Below, in pieces: positions 1 through 11,517 of a DNA stretch of 64,000 bases. Below the pieces are notes generated by a model. It made no database searches, was not told where the DNA came from, and was given only the letters and a program-made list of their open reading frames with translations. This DNA comes from Candidatus Hoaglandella endobia (GTDB lineage Bacteria; Pseudomonadota; Gammaproteobacteria; Enterobacterales; Enterobacteriaceae). The stretch lies in NCBI RefSeq assembly GCF_900044015.1, contig NZ_LN999835.1, forward strand, positions 86,360 to 150,359, written 5' to 3'. Each line of letters starts with the position of its first letter. Position 1 is the first letter of the stretch. Position numbers and translations under genes: made by a program.

Positions 1-582
1 ACCGCAGCCTAGTCGCTCCCCTAAATCGTCGATAATAGTGCGAATATAGGTGCCTTTGGAACAATGTATCTCCAATACTAACTGGGTCAGGTTCCAGTGC
101 AGCAGCTGCAGACTGTAGATCTCGATAGGTCTCGCCTCTCGTGCTATCTCAATACCTTGTCGCGCATATTCATAAAGTGGTCTGCCTTGATATTTAAGCG
201 CAGAAAACATCGATGGCACCTGAAAGAATGCCCCGCGAAAAGCTTCCAGTGACATTACCAGCCGTGCCTTATCTAGGACAACTGGACGGACGCTAACTAT
301 CTTGCCCTCTGCGTCAGACGTATCAGTACGTTCGCCAAGTCGCGTGGTCACACGATAGCGTTTATCTGCATCCAGCAAATACTGAGAAAATTTAGTCGCC
401 TCGCCGAGACAAATAGGAAGCATCCCAGTTGCTAGTGGATCCAGTGTACCAGTATAGCCTGCTTTCTTTGCACGAAAGAGCCATTTAATTGTCTTCAGCA
501 AATAGTTGGAGGACAGTCCAATAGGTTTATCCAGCAACAGAATACCGTCAATATCGCGACCACGGTGGCTAGGACGGCTCAT
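1..582 (-). CDS. truB: tRNA pseudouridine(55) synthase TruB (3' part outside window)
   Basis: Makes pseudouridine 55 in the T-psi-C loop of tRNAs. The window holds the first 194 residues; the gene runs off the left edge, so the C-terminal PUA-like part is not visible. Starting at the ATG at 582, the N-terminus resembles E. coli TruB closely, and the catalytic aspartate lies in [13 protein letters not shown] at about residue 48. The later [15 protein letters not shown] motif of the family is also present near the edge. The ATG shares one base with the rbfA stop codon (TGATG), so the two are translationally coupled as in the infB-rbfA-truB operon of E. coli. No defect is seen in the visible part. 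Confidence 0.96.
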   Translation of the reverse strand, partial: MSRPSHRGRDIDGILLLDKPIGLSSNYLLKTIKWLFRAKKAGYTGTLDPLATGMLPICLGEATKFSQYLLDADKRYRVTTRLGERTDTSDAEGKIVSVRPVVLDKARLVMSLEAFRGAFFQVPSMFSALKYQGRPLYEYARQGIEIAREARPIEIYSLQLLHWNLTQLVLEIHCSKGTYIRTIIDDLGERLGCG

Positions 583-956
583 CAGCGCTCTTTATCCTTG
601 GGGTGTTTTGCTATCTGGCTGATTAGATTAGACATACGCATGCCTTCTACTAAGGAATTATCGTAGGCAAAGGTTAATTCGGGCATTACCCGTAGATACA
701 TAGCTCTACCGAGTAGACTACGGATGAATCCCGCAGCTTCTTGAAGCGTGCGTATGCCGTGGTTCACTTGTTCAGGGGTTTTGGCGTTCAAAAATGTAAC
801 GAACACTTTAGCATAGACCAAATCGCGCGATACATCGACGCCGGAAACCGTGGCCATGCTAACGCGTGGATCTTTGATCTCGCGTTGCAAGATAACAGCT
901 ATTTTTTTCTGCATCTCCTGGGCGACCCGCTGGGTGCGACTATATTCTTTTACCAT
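582..956 (-). CDS. rbfA: 30S ribosome-binding factor A
   Basis: Cold-associated 16S rRNA processing factor that binds the free 30S subunit. The 124-residue protein is collinear with E. coli RbfA ([13 protein letters not shown] at the start, [11 protein letters not shown] near the end) and is slightly shorter at the C-terminus. I chose ATG 956 because it aligns with the E. coli start and has GGAG eight bases upstream; a TTG two codons earlier is possible but would overlap the spacing. It lies between infB and truB, overlapping truB by one base. The single-domain KH-like fold spans almost the whole protein. Confidence 0.96.
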   Translation of the reverse strand: MVKEYSRTQRVAQEMQKKIAVILQREIKDPRVSMATVSGVDVSRDLVYAKVFVTFLNAKTPEQVNHGIRTLQEAAGFIRSLLGRAMYLRVMPELTFAYDNSLVEGMRMSNLISQIAKHPKDKER

Positions 957-1025
957 TTTCAATACTCCAGACAGGCAGGGAGGCGAAACAACCCTTCCTG
1001 AGAGGTAACTTCTGATAATATGTTA

Positions 1026-3716
1026 TCAGGCAATAGTGCGTTGGATCTCGACAGATTCAAAGACTTCAATAATATCGCCTATATGTACGTCATTGTAATT
1101 ATTCATGCAGATACCGCATTCCATACTGTTACGCACTTCATTTACATCATCTTTAAAGCGGCGAAGCGACTCCAGTTCACCTTCATAAACCACTACGTTT
1201 TCATGCAGTAAGCGGATCTTATTATGGCGTTTAATAACACCTTCAGTTACCATACATCCAGCGATAGTGCCTAACTTAGGCGAACGGAACAGATTGCGTA
1301 CTTCCGCCAGACCGATGATTTTCTGCTTGTACTCCGGGACAAGCATGCCGCTCATCGCCTGTTTAACTTCATCTATCAAATCATAGATTATCGAGTAGTA
1401 ACGTAGATCTAGATTTTCTGCTTCGATGACACGGCGAGCGGAAGCGTCAGCGCGAACGTTAAAACCCATCAAGATAGCGTTGGAAGCTGCTGCTAGGGTC
1501 GCATCGGTTTCTGTGATACCGCCCACGCCTGAGCCTACTATCTTTACTTTGACTTCATTAGTAGACAGAGTATCCAACGCATTTTTAATAGCCTCGGCGG
1601 AACCCTGCACATCAGATTTTAGCACGATGTTCAATTCAGATACTTCTCCTGCAGTCATATTGGCGAACATATTTTCCAGTTTTAATTTATGCTGGCGTGC
1701 CAGTTTAACTTCGCGGAACTTTCCCTGGCGATAAAGCGCCACTTCACGGGCTTTCTTCTCGTCACGTACTACTGTTGCTTCGTCGCCAGCGGCAGGTAAC
1801 CCAGATAAGCCCAGAATCTCTACCGGAATCGACGGGCCGGCTGAGGCCACATCACAACCAACTTCGTTGCGCATGGCGCGCACATGGCCATATTCCAACC
1901 CGCACAAAACAATATCGCCTAGGTTGAGAGTGCCTTCGCGTATCAACAAGGTAGCGACCGGACCGCGTCCTTTGTCCAGAAAAGATTCTATGACTACGCC
2001 ACTGGCCATACTGTTGCTGATAGCTTTCAGCTCAAGCATTTCTGCCTGTAGTAAAATAGCGTCTAGTAGATTATCAATGCCGGAGCCAGATTTGGCTGAG
2101 ACATGTACGAACTGGCTTTCACCACCCCATTCTTCTGGAATGATGCCGTACTGGGTTAGCTCATTTTTAACCCGATCTATATCGGCTTCCGGCTTATCAA
2201 TTTTGTTGACCGCTACCACTACCGGCACTTTCGCCGCTTTGGCGTGCTGAATAGCTTCAATCGTTTGTGGCATCACTCCGTCATCTGCGGCTACAACCAG
2301 CACCACGATATCAGTAGCTTGCACACCGCGGGCGCGCATAGCAGTAAAAGCCGCATGCCCAGGGGTATCGAGAAATGTTATCATGCCGTTGTCGGTTTCT
2401 ACATGATAGGCACCGATATGCTGGGTAATGCGGCCCGCTTCGCCGGCCGCCACTTTGGTGGAACGAATATAGTCCAACAGCGAAGTTTTACCATGGTCGA
2501 CATGCCCCATGATGGTTACTACCGGAGCTCGCGGCTCAGAGGCGGCGGTTATACCGCCGGTATCGCGGTCAGACATTACCAACTCTTCTAACTCGTTTTC
2601 ACGGCGCAAAATTACTTTGTGGTGCATCTCTTCCGCCACCAGTTGCGCTGTTTCCTGATCGATTACCTGATTAATTGTTACCATAGCACCGAGCTTCATC
2701 ATTGCTTTGATGACCTGCGCACCTTTTACCGCCATCTTATTAGCCAGCTCAGCTACGGTAATGGTTTCACCAATAATTACATCACGGTTAATTGCCTGCG
2801 TCGGCTTGTTAAAGCCCTGCGTTAAGGTGCTAGGTTTACGCTTGCTCTTACCGCCGCGGCCTACGGCGCGTGCTTCTTCGCGATCGGCCTTAGATTCTGA
2901 TAGGCGGCTGTTTTTTTTCTGTTTTATGGCTTTACCGCCACGGGTCCGGTTGCTACGATCGACTTCTACCTTACGATCGTTTTCGTCTTCAGCTTCACGG
3001 GCATGAAGGGAGGTCGTGATATGATAATCGGTGGTATCTTCTTCTGCTAGATCAGGCGTATTATCCCAGTTAATACCACAATTTTCGGCCATATGTCTCG
3101 CTTCTTCCGCAACTTGGCGGGCTTTTTCTTCTACCTTACGATACGTTTCCTCTTCCGCCTTAAGTCTTAGCTCGGCCGTTTTGGCTTTACGGCGAGCTTT
3201 TTCAGCCGCTTGTGGTGACTTAGTTATCTTATTGATCTGCTGCTGGTTAGTCAAAGAATCTATTTTTGCTACTGTACGTTGTTTCGCTTGTTTAATAGCA
3301 TCAAGCTTAGTCTTGTCTTCAGCAGCCAGTTCTACTTTTTTTTCGGTCTCAATCTGCCCTTTTTCGTCTGCTACGTGTTGTAAAGATAGCTCTTCCGCTT
3401 CTATTTCGGCTTTTTCTTGCACCTTTAGATCTTTTTGTACGTAAGTCCGTTTTTTACGCACTTCGATTTGTACCGATTTACTTTTACCGCTGGTGCTGGA
3501 AATATTTAAGGTACAGCGTGTTTTTCTCTGTAAAGTTAGTTGACTTGGTGCTGTGCCCAGATTACGTTTTAGGTGTGCTAGTAAGGTTTCTTTTTCCTGC
3601 TGAGTTACATAATCCACTGCTGTCTTATCAAGACCAGCATCAGCAAATTGCTGTACTAGGCGATCGACCGGAGTCTGTATTTCTGTGGCGAGCGATTTTA
3701 CAGTTACATCTGTCAT
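1026..3716 (-). CDS. infB: Translation initiation factor IF-2
   Basis: GTPase that places fMet-tRNA on the 30S subunit and promotes subunit joining. At 896 residues it is full length. The order is an N-terminal subdomain (1-55), a long charged Lys/Glu/Ala-rich linker (about 90-290), IF2-N domain, then the G domain: P-loop GHVDHGKT at 404-411, DTPGH, NKID and SAK motifs, followed by beta-barrel, IF2-C and C-terminal fMet-tRNA-binding domains ending in EIQRTIA. One oddity: the normally invariant Gly-Gly of switch I reads Gly-Arg (residue 429, codon at 2430-2432). It lies downstream of nusA and upstream of rbfA, as in E. coli; all three appear cotranscribed. Confidence 0.97.
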   Translation of the reverse strand: MTDVTVKSLATEIQTPVDRLVQQFADAGLDKTAVDYVTQQEKETLLAHLKRNLGTAPSQLTLQRKTRCTLNISSTSGKSKSVQIEVRKKRTYVQKDLKVQEKAEIEAEELSLQHVADEKGQIETEKKVELAAEDKTKLDAIKQAKQRTVAKIDSLTNQQQINKITKSPQAAEKARRKAKTAELRLKAEEETYRKVEEKARQVAEEARHMAENCGINWDNTPDLAEEDTTDYHITTSLHAREAEDENDRKVEVDRSNRTRGGKAIKQKKNSRLSESKADREEARAVGRGGKSKRKPSTLTQGFNKPTQAINRDVIIGETITVAELANKMAVKGAQVIKAMMKLGAMVTINQVIDQETAQLVAEEMHHKVILRRENELEELVMSDRDTGGITAASEPRAPVVTIMGHVDHGKTSLLDYIRSTKVAAGEAGRITQHIGAYHVETDNGMITFLDTPGHAAFTAMRARGVQATDIVVLVVAADDGVMPQTIEAIQHAKAAKVPVVVAVNKIDKPEADIDRVKNELTQYGIIPEEWGGESQFVHVSAKSGSGIDNLLDAILLQAEMLELKAISNSMASGVVIESFLDKGRGPVATLLIREGTLNLGDIVLCGLEYGHVRAMRNEVGCDVASAGPSIPVEILGLSGLPAAGDEATVVRDEKKAREVALYRQGKFREVKLARQHKLKLENMFANMTAGEVSELNIVLKSDVQGSAEAIKNALDTLSTNEVKVKIVGSGVGGITETDATLAAASNAILMGFNVRADASARRVIEAENLDLRYYSIIYDLIDEVKQAMSGMLVPEYKQKIIGLAEVRNLFRSPKLGTIAGCMVTEGVIKRHNKIRLLHENVVVYEGELESLRRFKDDVNEVRNSMECGICMNNYNDVHIGDIIEVFESVEIQRTIA

Positions 3717-3752
3717 GCTGTTTTTCCTACTACATTATTCATACTAAAATTT

Positions 3753-3776
3753 ATTACACGTTGTATTACACGTTGT
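3753..3776. repeat. 12-bp tandem duplication across the nusA stop codon
   Basis: Two adjacent perfect copies of ATTACACGTTGT (3753-3764 and 3765-3776). The right copy contains the end of nusA including its stop codon, so the duplication created a second, non-coding copy of the last codons just after the gene. It does not change the protein. Confidence 0.9.
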
Positions 3777-5253
3777 CGCTAAACCAACAAATATTGCGTG
3801 CGGCCATAATCAGCTCCCCAGCCTTTTTACTACTGAGCCCTTCAATATCTGACAGTTCATCGATACCCTGTTCGGCCAGCGCTTCTAGCGTACAAACACC
3901 ATGCTTCGCCAGCTTAAATGCCATTTCGCGTTCAAGCTCAGGCAGACCTAGCAATTCTTCAGCTGGCGTGCCCCCGTGGCGACTCTCTTCCTGTGCCAGA
4001 GCAAGGGTGGTAATCGCATTCTTTGCCCGTTCACGTAGTGCTTCTACAGTCTTCTCATCCAGCCCGTCAATTTCCAGCAGCTCATTGATAGGCACGTAAG
4101 CTAGCTCCTCAAGAGAGGAGAAACCTTCTTCCATCAAGACCGTGGCCAAATCTTTATCGATATCTAGGTTTTTAGTAAAGATATCGATAACCGCATAGGC
4201 TTCGACTTGATTTTTTGCCTGTAGATCCTCTAATGTCATAACATTTAGCTCCCAGCCGCTAAGCTGGGAAGCCAACCGGACGTTTTGTCCATTGCGGCCG
4301 ATAGCCTGAGCAAGATTACCAGCTTCAACCGCGATATCCATGGTGTGCTTATCTTCGTCCACTACGATGGAAGCAACATCAGCAGGCACCATGGCGTTGA
4401 TTACAAACTGGGCTGGATTATCGTCCCACAGCACGATATCAATACGTTCCCCGCCTAATTCGCTAGACACAGCCTGCACTCGGGCACCGCGCATACCGAC
4501 GCAGGCACCGACTGGATCGATACGTTTATCGTTGGTTTTTACAGCAATTTTTGCCCGTGAACCAGGATCACGAGCAACTGCCTTGATTTCAATGATTTCT
4601 TCGCCGATTTCCGGCACTTCAATACGGAACAGCTCAACCAGCATTTCAGGACGAGAACGGCTGATAAATAGTTGCGCACCGCGTACTTCTGGACGCACAG
4701 CATATAAAACGCCACGGATTCGGTCGCCAGGACGAAAATTTTCACGCGGGAGCATGTCCTCACGGCCAATCACCGTTTCGGCATTATTGCCCAGATCAAG
4801 GCTGATGCTATCTCGGTTAACTTTTTTTACAACACCAGTCAAGATTTCGCCTTCGTGACTACGGAATTGATCGACTATAATCTCTCGCTCGGCTTCACGG
4901 ACTTTTTGTATGATGACCTGTTTGGCGGTCTGAGTGGTGATACGGTCGAAAACCACTGAGTCGATTTTATCTTCGATATAGTTGCCAAGTTCGGCCGATG
5001 GATCGTCAAACTGCGCCGCTTCTAGAGTGATTTCACGGGTAGGCTGCGTAACAGTTTCCACGATAAGCCAACGTCGAAAGGTCTCGAAATCTCCTGATTT
5101 GCGATCGATGCTAACGCGTACTTCGATTTCCTGTGCATATTTTTTCTTGGTTGCCGTAGCTAGTGCTGTCTCTAACGCTTCAAAAATTTTTTTTCGCGGT
5201 ACTTCTTTTTCGTTGGAAACTGCCTCAACAACAGCCAGAACTTCTTTATTCAT
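3766..5253 (-). CDS. nusA: Transcription termination/antitermination protein NusA
   Basis: RNA polymerase-binding elongation factor for pausing, termination and rRNA antitermination. The protein is 495 residues, the same length as the E. coli protein. In order it has the RNAP-binding N-terminal domain (1-130), S1 domain (about 135-200), two KH domains (about 200-345, with the GMRGARV and GRNGQNV loops), and two acidic repeats AR1 and AR2 (about 360-495, which contact RpoA CTD and N protein in E. coli), ending in NICWFSDNV. Start ATG 5253 follows a GAGGA. It heads nusA-infB-rbfA-truB. The upstream rimP gene of the E. coli operon is missing. Confidence 0.97.
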   Translation of the reverse strand: MNKEVLAVVEAVSNEKEVPRKKIFEALETALATATKKKYAQEIEVRVSIDRKSGDFETFRRWLIVETVTQPTREITLEAAQFDDPSAELGNYIEDKIDSVVFDRITTQTAKQVIIQKVREAEREIIVDQFRSHEGEILTGVVKKVNRDSISLDLGNNAETVIGREDMLPRENFRPGDRIRGVLYAVRPEVRGAQLFISRSRPEMLVELFRIEVPEIGEEIIEIKAVARDPGSRAKIAVKTNDKRIDPVGACVGMRGARVQAVSSELGGERIDIVLWDDNPAQFVINAMVPADVASIVVDEDKHTMDIAVEAGNLAQAIGRNGQNVRLASQLSGWELNVMTLEDLQAKNQVEAYAVIDIFTKNLDIDKDLATVLMEEGFSSLEELAYVPINELLEIDGLDEKTVEALRERAKNAITTLALAQEESRHGGTPAEELLGLPELEREMAFKLAKHGVCTLEALAEQGIDELSDIEGLSSKKAGELIMAARNICWFSDNV

Positions 5254-5356
5254 CCTAGTTTTCCTCAGGAAAACGTTAAAATTGGGGTACCAGGTTTGCT
5301 TTCTAGATATTGTTTAAAGCTAACACTAACCACTTCAGCTTTTACTTCCCAAAACA

Positions 5357-5378
5357 TAAAAAAAGGGCTAATAAGCCC
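5357..5378 (-). terminator. Intrinsic terminator / attenuator in the nusA leader
   Basis: On the minus strand GGGCT-TATT-AGCCC forms a 5-bp GC-rich stem, followed directly by seven T residues. It lies just after the metY relic and before nusA. In E. coli a terminator also follows metY in this operon, so it is probably the retained metY terminator and could attenuate read-through from leuU into nusA-infB. Confidence 0.7.
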
Positions 5379-5416
5379 AGTAGTACTTTACTGAAACAGT
5401 AAACATCCCAACTTTG

Positions 5417-5444
5417 TAGATTGAACATCTTAGATTGAACATCT
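5417..5444. repeat. 14-bp perfect tandem duplication
   Basis: TAGATTGAACATCT is present twice back to back (5417-5430, 5431-5444), between the metY relic and the terminator. No gene is affected. Confidence 0.9.
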
Positions 5445-5454
5445 GTTAAGAGCT

Positions 5455-5516
5455 GGTTATAGCTGGACTGGTCTTGCAGCCTATTAGTTAGGCTAGCAAA
5501 CTGGTTGCTCCACTCT
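5455..5516 (-). pseudogene. metY: Decayed initiator tRNA (metY) relic
   Basis: Read on the minus strand this segment contains GAGTGGAGCAACC, matching the D-arm side of enterobacterial tRNA-fMet (GGGTGGAGCAGCC), then a degenerate anticodon arm AGCCT-AACTAAT-AGGCT with no CAU anticodon, and a T-arm-like remnant. Acceptor pairing is lost. It is in the exact metY position, between leuU and nusA. Identification rests on synteny plus partial identity, so it is moderately sure. A working fMet tRNA must be encoded outside the window. Confidence 0.5.
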
Positions 5517-5575
5517 AAAATTAGGCAATTTAATGTTAATCTAATAACTATAAAAAAGCAAGTTATCTCTGGGAT

Positions 5576-5662
5576 TGGTGCCGAGGACGGGACTTGAACC
5601 CGTAAGCCTAATCGGGCACTACCACCTCAAGGTAGCGTGTCTACCAGTTTCACCACCTCGGC
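5576..5662 (-). tRNA. leuU: tRNA-Leu(GAG)
   Basis: An 87-nt tRNA including encoded CCA. It has the 7-bp acceptor GCCGAGG/CCTCGGC, a D-arm GTGGTGAAACTGG, anticodon GAG at 5626-5628 in loop CTTGAGGT, a long class II variable arm and T-loop GGTTCAAGTCC. It is nearly identical to E. coli leuU and keeps the E. coli position just downstream of secG. Confidence 0.97.
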
Positions 5663-5707
5663 ACTTTAAGATAGTTCTTCGTGAACAATGTTTATTAAGG
5701 GATATGT

Positions 5708-6034
5708 TTACTTAGTTTTGCTAGGTTTTGCTAGCATTACGTCTGGTGCCTTATTCATATAAGGACTTTGGTTGAGATTATCCCACTGGCTAATCTTTTG
5801 ACCATGATTACTGCTCAAGTTACCCAACACTAGGCTGAGTATGAAAAACAGCGTTGCCAGCACGGACGTCATACGAGTCATAAAGTTACCAGAACCGCTA
5901 GAACCTAATAAGGTGCCAGAAGGGCTAACACCTAACGATGTTCCCGTATCAGCACTTTTATTTTGTTGCAACATGATCAGTACAACTAAACTGACCGCTA
6001 CTAACAAGAACATAACTAACAGAGCTTGGTACAT
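5708..6034 (-). CDS. secG: Sec translocon subunit SecG
   Basis: Inner-membrane accessory subunit of the SecYEG channel. The 108-residue protein has an N-terminal membrane helix (about 1-22), the conserved LIMLQQNKSADTG loop and a second helix (about 52-72) ending at LVLGN, followed by a soluble tail. Length and sequence match E. coli SecG (110 residues). The 3' end carries a 10-bp tandem repeat (5715-5734) encoding the tail. leuU tRNA follows directly. Its usual upstream neighbour glmM is a relic here. SecY is also encoded in this window, at 52.6 kb. Confidence 0.95.
   Translation of the reverse strand: MYQALLVMFLLVAVSLVVLIMLQQNKSADTGTSLGVSPSGTLLGSSGSGNFMTRMTSVLATLFFILSLVLGNLSSNHGQKISQWDNLNQSPYMNKAPDVMLAKPSKTK
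5715..5734. repeat. 10-bp tandem duplication in the secG tail
   Basis: GTTTTGCTAG occurs twice in tandem inside the last codons of secG, in the non-conserved tail. Probably harmless. Confidence 0.75.
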
Positions 6035-6164
6035 AATTTTGGGTTATTCCTTGCGGCATCATAATAATCTTCTGATATCAGATCAAATCTAATAACTAAA
6101 AGGAATACAAATGCTACCTAAATTGCTCCTTGCAAACAAGGGCATTTTGTAGATAGTGAACCGT

Positions 6165-6420
6165 TTGGGGCAAAAATTTTCAGCAATGCTAGCTAGCAGA
6201 CTTGCTCTGTTTTTTCTCCCTCTACCATGATACGTACGAATGAGTGGCTTAGTTACAGACTTAAGCAGTAGCACCCGCCTACACTACACTACTGGATAAC
6301 TGATGTTCAACTTCGGCGCGTGCTTGTTTCACCGCTACATCCTGATCTCCCATGGTGGGACCGCAGATTAATGCCGTCAGGCTGACAGCCAAAAGTCACT
6401 ACATATAGCGCCCGGACGCT
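6165..6420 (-). pseudogene. glmM: Phosphoglucosamine mutase (glmM) relic
   Basis: Two fragments of GlmM remain between secG and ftsH, where E. coli has glmM (and folP). On the minus strand 6420-6305 encodes GCQPDGIN and, after a frame change, GDQDVAVKQARAEV, matching the middle of GlmM (GCEPNGVNIN...GATDVRALQARV). Further on (6276-6165) LLLKSVTKPLIR and, in another frame, RIMVEGEKTEQV match the C-terminal phosphate-binding loop LLRKSGTEPLIRVMVEGE. The sequence between them and the entire N-terminal half, including the active-site serine region, are gone, and there are several frameshifts and stops. GlmM would make glucosamine-1-phosphate for UDP-GlcNAc. folP is absent. Confidence 0.8.
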
Positions 6421-6454
6421 TCTTAATAAGCTAAGCCAAGTGCCTCTTACGTCA

Positions 6455-8398
6455 TTATCTGTTACTGTATGGTTTTAACATAGTTTTATTAGTATTATTT
6501 TTAGTATTCGGCGTACGTGGTTCATCTACCGGTGTTAGCGCTCGCGGCGTGCCTTCGTCTCCATTGTTGCCGGAAACAGTATCGTCCCAATCAGCAGGTG
6601 GCCTAACCGCTTGACGACCCATCAAATCTTCTATCTGTGGTGCGTCAATGGTTTCATATTTTATCAATGCATCCTTCATGGCATGTAGGATATCCAGATT
6701 TTCCATTAATAGTGTACGGGCGCGGATATAATTACGTTCGATGAGCGACTTTACTTCCTGATCAATGATACGCGCCGTCTCATCGGACATATGCTTCGCT
6801 TTGGCCAAAGAACGGCCGAGGAACACTTCGCCCTCTTCCTCAGAATATAAAAGGGGCCCAAGTTTTTCCGAGAAGCCCCATTGGGTTACCATATTACGGG
6901 CAATTGAGGTAGCTACTTTAATATCGTTGGATGACCCGGTCGACACTTTAGCTGGACCGTAGATGATTTCTTCAGCCAGGCGACCGCCGTAAAGAGTCGA
7001 GATTTGGCTTTCCAACTTCTGTCTACTAGCGCTAATTGCATCTTCTTCTGGTAGAAAAAAAGTTATGCCAAGAGCGCGACCTCGCGGAATAATTGTTGCT
7101 TTGTGCACTGGATCGTGTTCCGGCACTAGACGGCCAATTATGGCATGGCCAGCCTCGTGGTAAGCGGTCGACTCCTTTTGCGCTTCTGTCATCACCATGG
7201 AGCGGCGTTCTGCACCCATCATAATTTTGTCCTTGGCTTTTTCAAATTCAATCATCGATACTACGTGCTTATTATCACGTGCGGCAAACAGCGCTGCTTC
7301 GTTTACCAGATTAGATAAATCGGCACCAGAAAATCCCGGTGTACCTCGGGCGATTACTAATACATTCATATCTGGGGCTAAAGGTACGCGGCGTATGTGC
7401 ACTTTCAAAATTTGTTCGCGACCACGCACATCTGGCAAGTCAACTATAACCTGTCGGTCAAAACGGCCTGGACGTAGTAGTGCATGGTCCAGCACATCGG
7501 GACGGTTAGTTGCTGCAATGACAATAATGCCTTCGTTGCCTTCGAACCCGTCCATTTCTACCAGCATTTGGTTCAGGGTTTGTTCACGCTCGTCATTACC
7601 ACCGCCAAGGCCTGCGCCACGTTGGCGGCCTACAGCATCGATTTCATCAATGAAAATGATGCAGGGCGCGGCTTTTTTTGCCTGCTCAAACATATCGCGC
7701 ACGCGCGAGGCGCCCACACCAACGAACATTTCAACAAAATCGGAGCCGGAAATAGTGAAGAATGGTACCTTAGCCTCGCCAGCAATAGCTTTAGCCAATA
7801 GTGTCTTACCGGTTCCAGGTGGGCCGATCATTAGTACACCTTTTGGGATCTTACCACCCAATTTCTGGAAACGACTCGGTTCGCGCAGGTAGTCCACTAG
7901 TTCACTGACCTCCTCTTTCGCTTCATCACATCCAGCAACATCGGCAAAGGTGGTTTTGATCTGATTTTCTGTCAGCATACGTGCCTTGCTCTTACCAAAA
8001 GACATGGCACCTTTCCCACCACCACTCTGCATTTGGCGCATAAAAAAAATCCAGACCCCTATCAGTAACAGCATCGGGAACCAGGATATAAAGATGGAAA
8101 CTAGTAAGCTGGGTTCCTCCGGCGGCTCTCCTACTACTTTAACGTTTTTAGTTAAAAGAATATCGAGTAGCTTGGGATCGTTGACTGGAATATAGGTGAT
8201 ATAGCGGTTACTATCCTTTCTTGTAACGTTTATCTCACGCCCGTTAATACGCGCTTCTCTTACCTGATTCTGATTCAATTCAGACATAAAAGTAGAATAA
8301 TCTATTTTACGCCTATTGGACTCGCTGGGCCCGAAGCTTTGGAATACCGACATTAGAACGACTGCGATAACTAACCAAAGAACCAGGTTCTTTGCCAT
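6455..8398 (-). CDS. ftsH: ATP-dependent zinc metalloprotease FtsH
   Basis: Membrane-anchored AAA+ protease that degrades unassembled membrane proteins such as SecY, and regulators. It has two membrane helices flanking a periplasmic region (about 1-120), the AAA module with Walker A GPPGTGKT (about 192-199), Walker B and arginine finger, and the zinc site HEAGH (about 414-418). The C-terminus is full length (647 residues from ATG 8398). I prefer ATG 8398 (MAKNLVLWL, as in E. coli); an in-frame TTG three codons earlier at 8407 is possible. rlmE lies immediately upstream as in E. coli. folP and glmM downstream are lost or decayed. Confidence 0.97.
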   Translation of the reverse strand: MAKNLVLWLVIAVVLMSVFQSFGPSESNRRKIDYSTFMSELNQNQVREARINGREINVTRKDSNRYITYIPVNDPKLLDILLTKNVKVVGEPPEEPSLLVSIFISWFPMLLLIGVWIFFMRQMQSGGGKGAMSFGKSKARMLTENQIKTTFADVAGCDEAKEEVSELVDYLREPSRFQKLGGKIPKGVLMIGPPGTGKTLLAKAIAGEAKVPFFTISGSDFVEMFVGVGASRVRDMFEQAKKAAPCIIFIDEIDAVGRQRGAGLGGGNDEREQTLNQMLVEMDGFEGNEGIIVIAATNRPDVLDHALLRPGRFDRQVIVDLPDVRGREQILKVHIRRVPLAPDMNVLVIARGTPGFSGADLSNLVNEAALFAARDNKHVVSMIEFEKAKDKIMMGAERRSMVMTEAQKESTAYHEAGHAIIGRLVPEHDPVHKATIIPRGRALGITFFLPEEDAISASRQKLESQISTLYGGRLAEEIIYGPAKVSTGSSNDIKVATSIARNMVTQWGFSEKLGPLLYSEEEGEVFLGRSLAKAKHMSDETARIIDQEVKSLIERNYIRARTLLMENLDILHAMKDALIKYETIDAPQIEDLMGRQAVRPPADWDDTVSGNNGDEGTPRALTPVDEPRTPNTKNNTNKTMLKPYSNR

Positions 8399-8463
8399 GT
8401 CACTCAAAGGATTAACCTCATATTACAACGGTGTTAACAATTAGCGTAGGGTACTTACTATAC

Positions 8464-9093
8464 TTATACTTTGCGCCCTTTCGCCACAAGGTACACTTCG
8501 CGGGAACGGGCTCGAGAAGCGTCTGGCTTACGAAGCTTGACATTTGTGAACAGAGAACGTATTATCCGCAGGTATTTGTCAAACCCTTCTCCCTGAAAGA
8601 CTTTCACTAGAAAACTACCACTCGGTGTCAAAACATCAAGACACATATTAAGTGCCAGTTCTACAAGATACATGGATTTGGGAATATCCACCGCAGGCGT
8701 TCCACTCATATTAGGAGCCATATCGGATAAAACTACTTGTACTTTCTGTTCGCCAACCAGCTCAAGGAGTTTTTGAAAGACCATGGGTTCACGAAAATCT
8801 CCTTGTAAAAAGTCAACACCAGCCATTGCGTCCATCGGCAAAATATCACAGGCTATGATACGCCCTGTTTTTCCTATCTGCGTGGCGGTATATTGTGCCC
8901 AGCCGCCCGGTGCTGCTCCCAAATCTACCACTGTCATGCCTAGTTGAAACAGCTTATCGCTTTGCTGTATTTTAGCAAGTTTAAACCATGCACGGGAACG
9001 TAGCCCTTTTTTTTGTGTTTGCTTAACATATGTATCGTTAAAGTGTTCTTGCAGCCAACGGCTAGAGCTTGCAGAACGCTTTTGAGTCGTCAT
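8464..9093 (-). CDS. rlmE: 23S rRNA (uridine(2552)-2'-O)-methyltransferase RlmE
   Basis: SAM-dependent methyltransferase that modifies U2552 in the ribosomal A-loop, a late step of 50S assembly. The protein is 209 residues, the same length as E. coli RlmE/FtsJ. The SAM-binding motif [11 protein letters not shown] is at 55-65. The K-D-K-E catalytic set is complete at K38, D124, K164 and E199. It is followed by ftsH in the same direction. The divergent neighbour yhbY of E. coli is not found in the 270-base gap to greA. Confidence 0.97.
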   Translation of the reverse strand: MTTQKRSASSSRWLQEHFNDTYVKQTQKKGLRSRAWFKLAKIQQSDKLFQLGMTVVDLGAAPGGWAQYTATQIGKTGRIIACDILPMDAMAGVDFLQGDFREPMVFQKLLELVGEQKVQVVLSDMAPNMSGTPAVDIPKSMYLVELALNMCLDVLTPSGSFLVKVFQGEGFDKYLRIIRSLFTNVKLRKPDASRARSREVYLVAKGRKV

Positions 9094-9367
9094 TGTATTT
9101 ACAACTACCTTTGATAAAGTGCAGAGATAAATAAATTTATCTACTTAAACTCTAATTCTTAAATATCGATTAAATCAGATTTAGCTAATACGCCATGAGA
9201 TGGCGGCAGAATATGTCTTTTTCAATTCTAAATAAATAAAAAAATAAAATGTCTGGCTTATTCGTTAAAACAAGCGTTATGACGAAATTAAATAGGTGCC
9301 TCACGAGGCTTATTAAAATAATAATTGCTGCGAAAGTTAGAAGGTTCATTATTTACCATTAGGCTAT

Positions 9368-9841
9368 TCATAGGTACGCCACATTGATGATTTTGTATTC
9401 TACTTCTCCACCCGGAGTTTTGATAACCACTATATCTCCTTCTTCCTTGCCTACGAGCCCACGGGCGATAGGCGAATTGATAGAAATTAGGTTTTGTTTA
9501 AAATCGGCTTCATCGTCGCCGACAATACGATAGGTTTGTTTCTTTTCATTTAGTTTTTCGATACAGATCGTCGCACCGAAAATTACTCGACCTCTAGGCA
9601 TCAATTTGGTCACATCTATTACTTGTGCGTTCGACAATTTTGCTTCAATTTCTTGAATGCGGCCTTCACAAAATCCTTGTTGTTCCTTGGCAGCATAGTA
9701 TTCTGCATTTTCTTTTAAATCGCCATGTTCGCGGGCTGCAGCGATGGACCGAATAATTTCTGGTCTACGAATGCATTTAAGATATTCAAGTTCTTCTCTT
9801 AGTTTTTTAGCCCCGCTGAGGGTCATTGGAATTTGGTTCAT
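9368..9841 (-). CDS. greA: Transcription elongation factor GreA
   Basis: Stimulates transcript cleavage by backtracked RNA polymerase. From ATG 9841 ([11 protein letters not shown], matching the E. coli start) the protein is 157 residues. The N-terminal coiled coil (about 10-75) carries the acidic tip in [10 protein letters not shown] at residues 39-48, which contributes the catalytic Mg-coordinating Asp and Glu, and the C-terminal FKBP-like domain (about 80-157) binds the polymerase. The frame stays open further upstream, but that part has no family similarity. dacB, which lies between greA and obgE in E. coli, is missing. Confidence 0.96.
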   Translation of the reverse strand: MNQIPMTLSGAKKLREELEYLKCIRRPEIIRSIAAAREHGDLKENAEYYAAKEQQGFCEGRIQEIEAKLSNAQVIDVTKLMPRGRVIFGATICIEKLNEKKQTYRIVGDDEADFKQNLISINSPIARGLVGKEEGDIVVIKTPGGEVEYKIINVAYL

Positions 9842-10251
9842 AAGTTTACTCTTAAATAAAGTATTATTTACTAAAATAATCAAAGTACTATCTAAAGTTA
9901 CCGGTGTTAGAGTGGCGCGTAGTTGGTATAAATATTTCACCAAGAGTGTGGATCATCTTTTTGACTGCCAAGTTGAAAATAACACGGGATATCTGCCATT
10001 AAGGCGACTACTAGCAAGCAGGCAAGATGGTGATCGTTAATGCGATATAAGTAGTGATGCGCGGCAGGGATAAAACATGTAGCGAGAAGATGAACTATAG
10101 TTATGGATACTTTAATTAAAGTGATAATTTTTGATAAACTTATTATCCAGTCTGTCTTACGTAGCCTTAGATTTCCGTTTACTGGAGTTACTCAATATGT
10201 TCACTAGCCTAATCCTACATGAACTTCACTTTCACAGCCCGTCCACTAGCG
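9842..10251. other. Non-coding gap where dacB is expected
   Basis: About 410 bases between greA and obgE. E. coli has the divergent dacB (penicillin-binding protein 4) here. I looked on both strands for SXXK-type or other dacB pieces and recognise none. It is AT-rich sequence with many stops. Confidence 0.5.
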
Positions 10252-11307
<1,056 letters not shown>

Positions 11308-11517
11308 TCACCTGCTGTGTGGCAGGATCTTTATTAGATCTATTTTAAAATAGATAGTTACTATTGTCGTAGATCTGCTAGCGTATTAGCTTTCAGTTAA
11401 GTAAAGATCTTGATCGAATGTAGGCTACTATTACAAAACATAAACAATCTGCCTAGTGCTATTTAGCACCACTTATAAACTACAGAATAAAGTAAAAATT
11501 ACTACAGGGAGAAGATT

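Larger units (their letters stand above)
5254..5575. other. nusA leader between leuU tRNA and nusA (rimP lost)
   Basis: In E. coli this interval holds metY and rimP. Here it is about 320 bases with no open gene. I see a metY-like relic (5455-5516), a 14-bp tandem duplication (5417-5444) and a terminator-like hairpin (5357-5378). The remaining ~100 bases before nusA show no convincing rimP coding, so rimP is deleted from this locus. nusA may be read from leuU-region transcription or from an unrecognised promoter. Confidence 0.7.

Noticed and set aside
5254..5356. Possible rimP C-terminal remnant just before nusA
   Set aside because: Weak resemblance (EVVSVSFKQ against DEVFALSNIQ) is too short to distinguish from chance.
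9298..9309. GCCT-CACG-AGGC hairpin downstream of greA as a terminator
   Set aside because: Stem is only four pairs without a T-run; not convincing.
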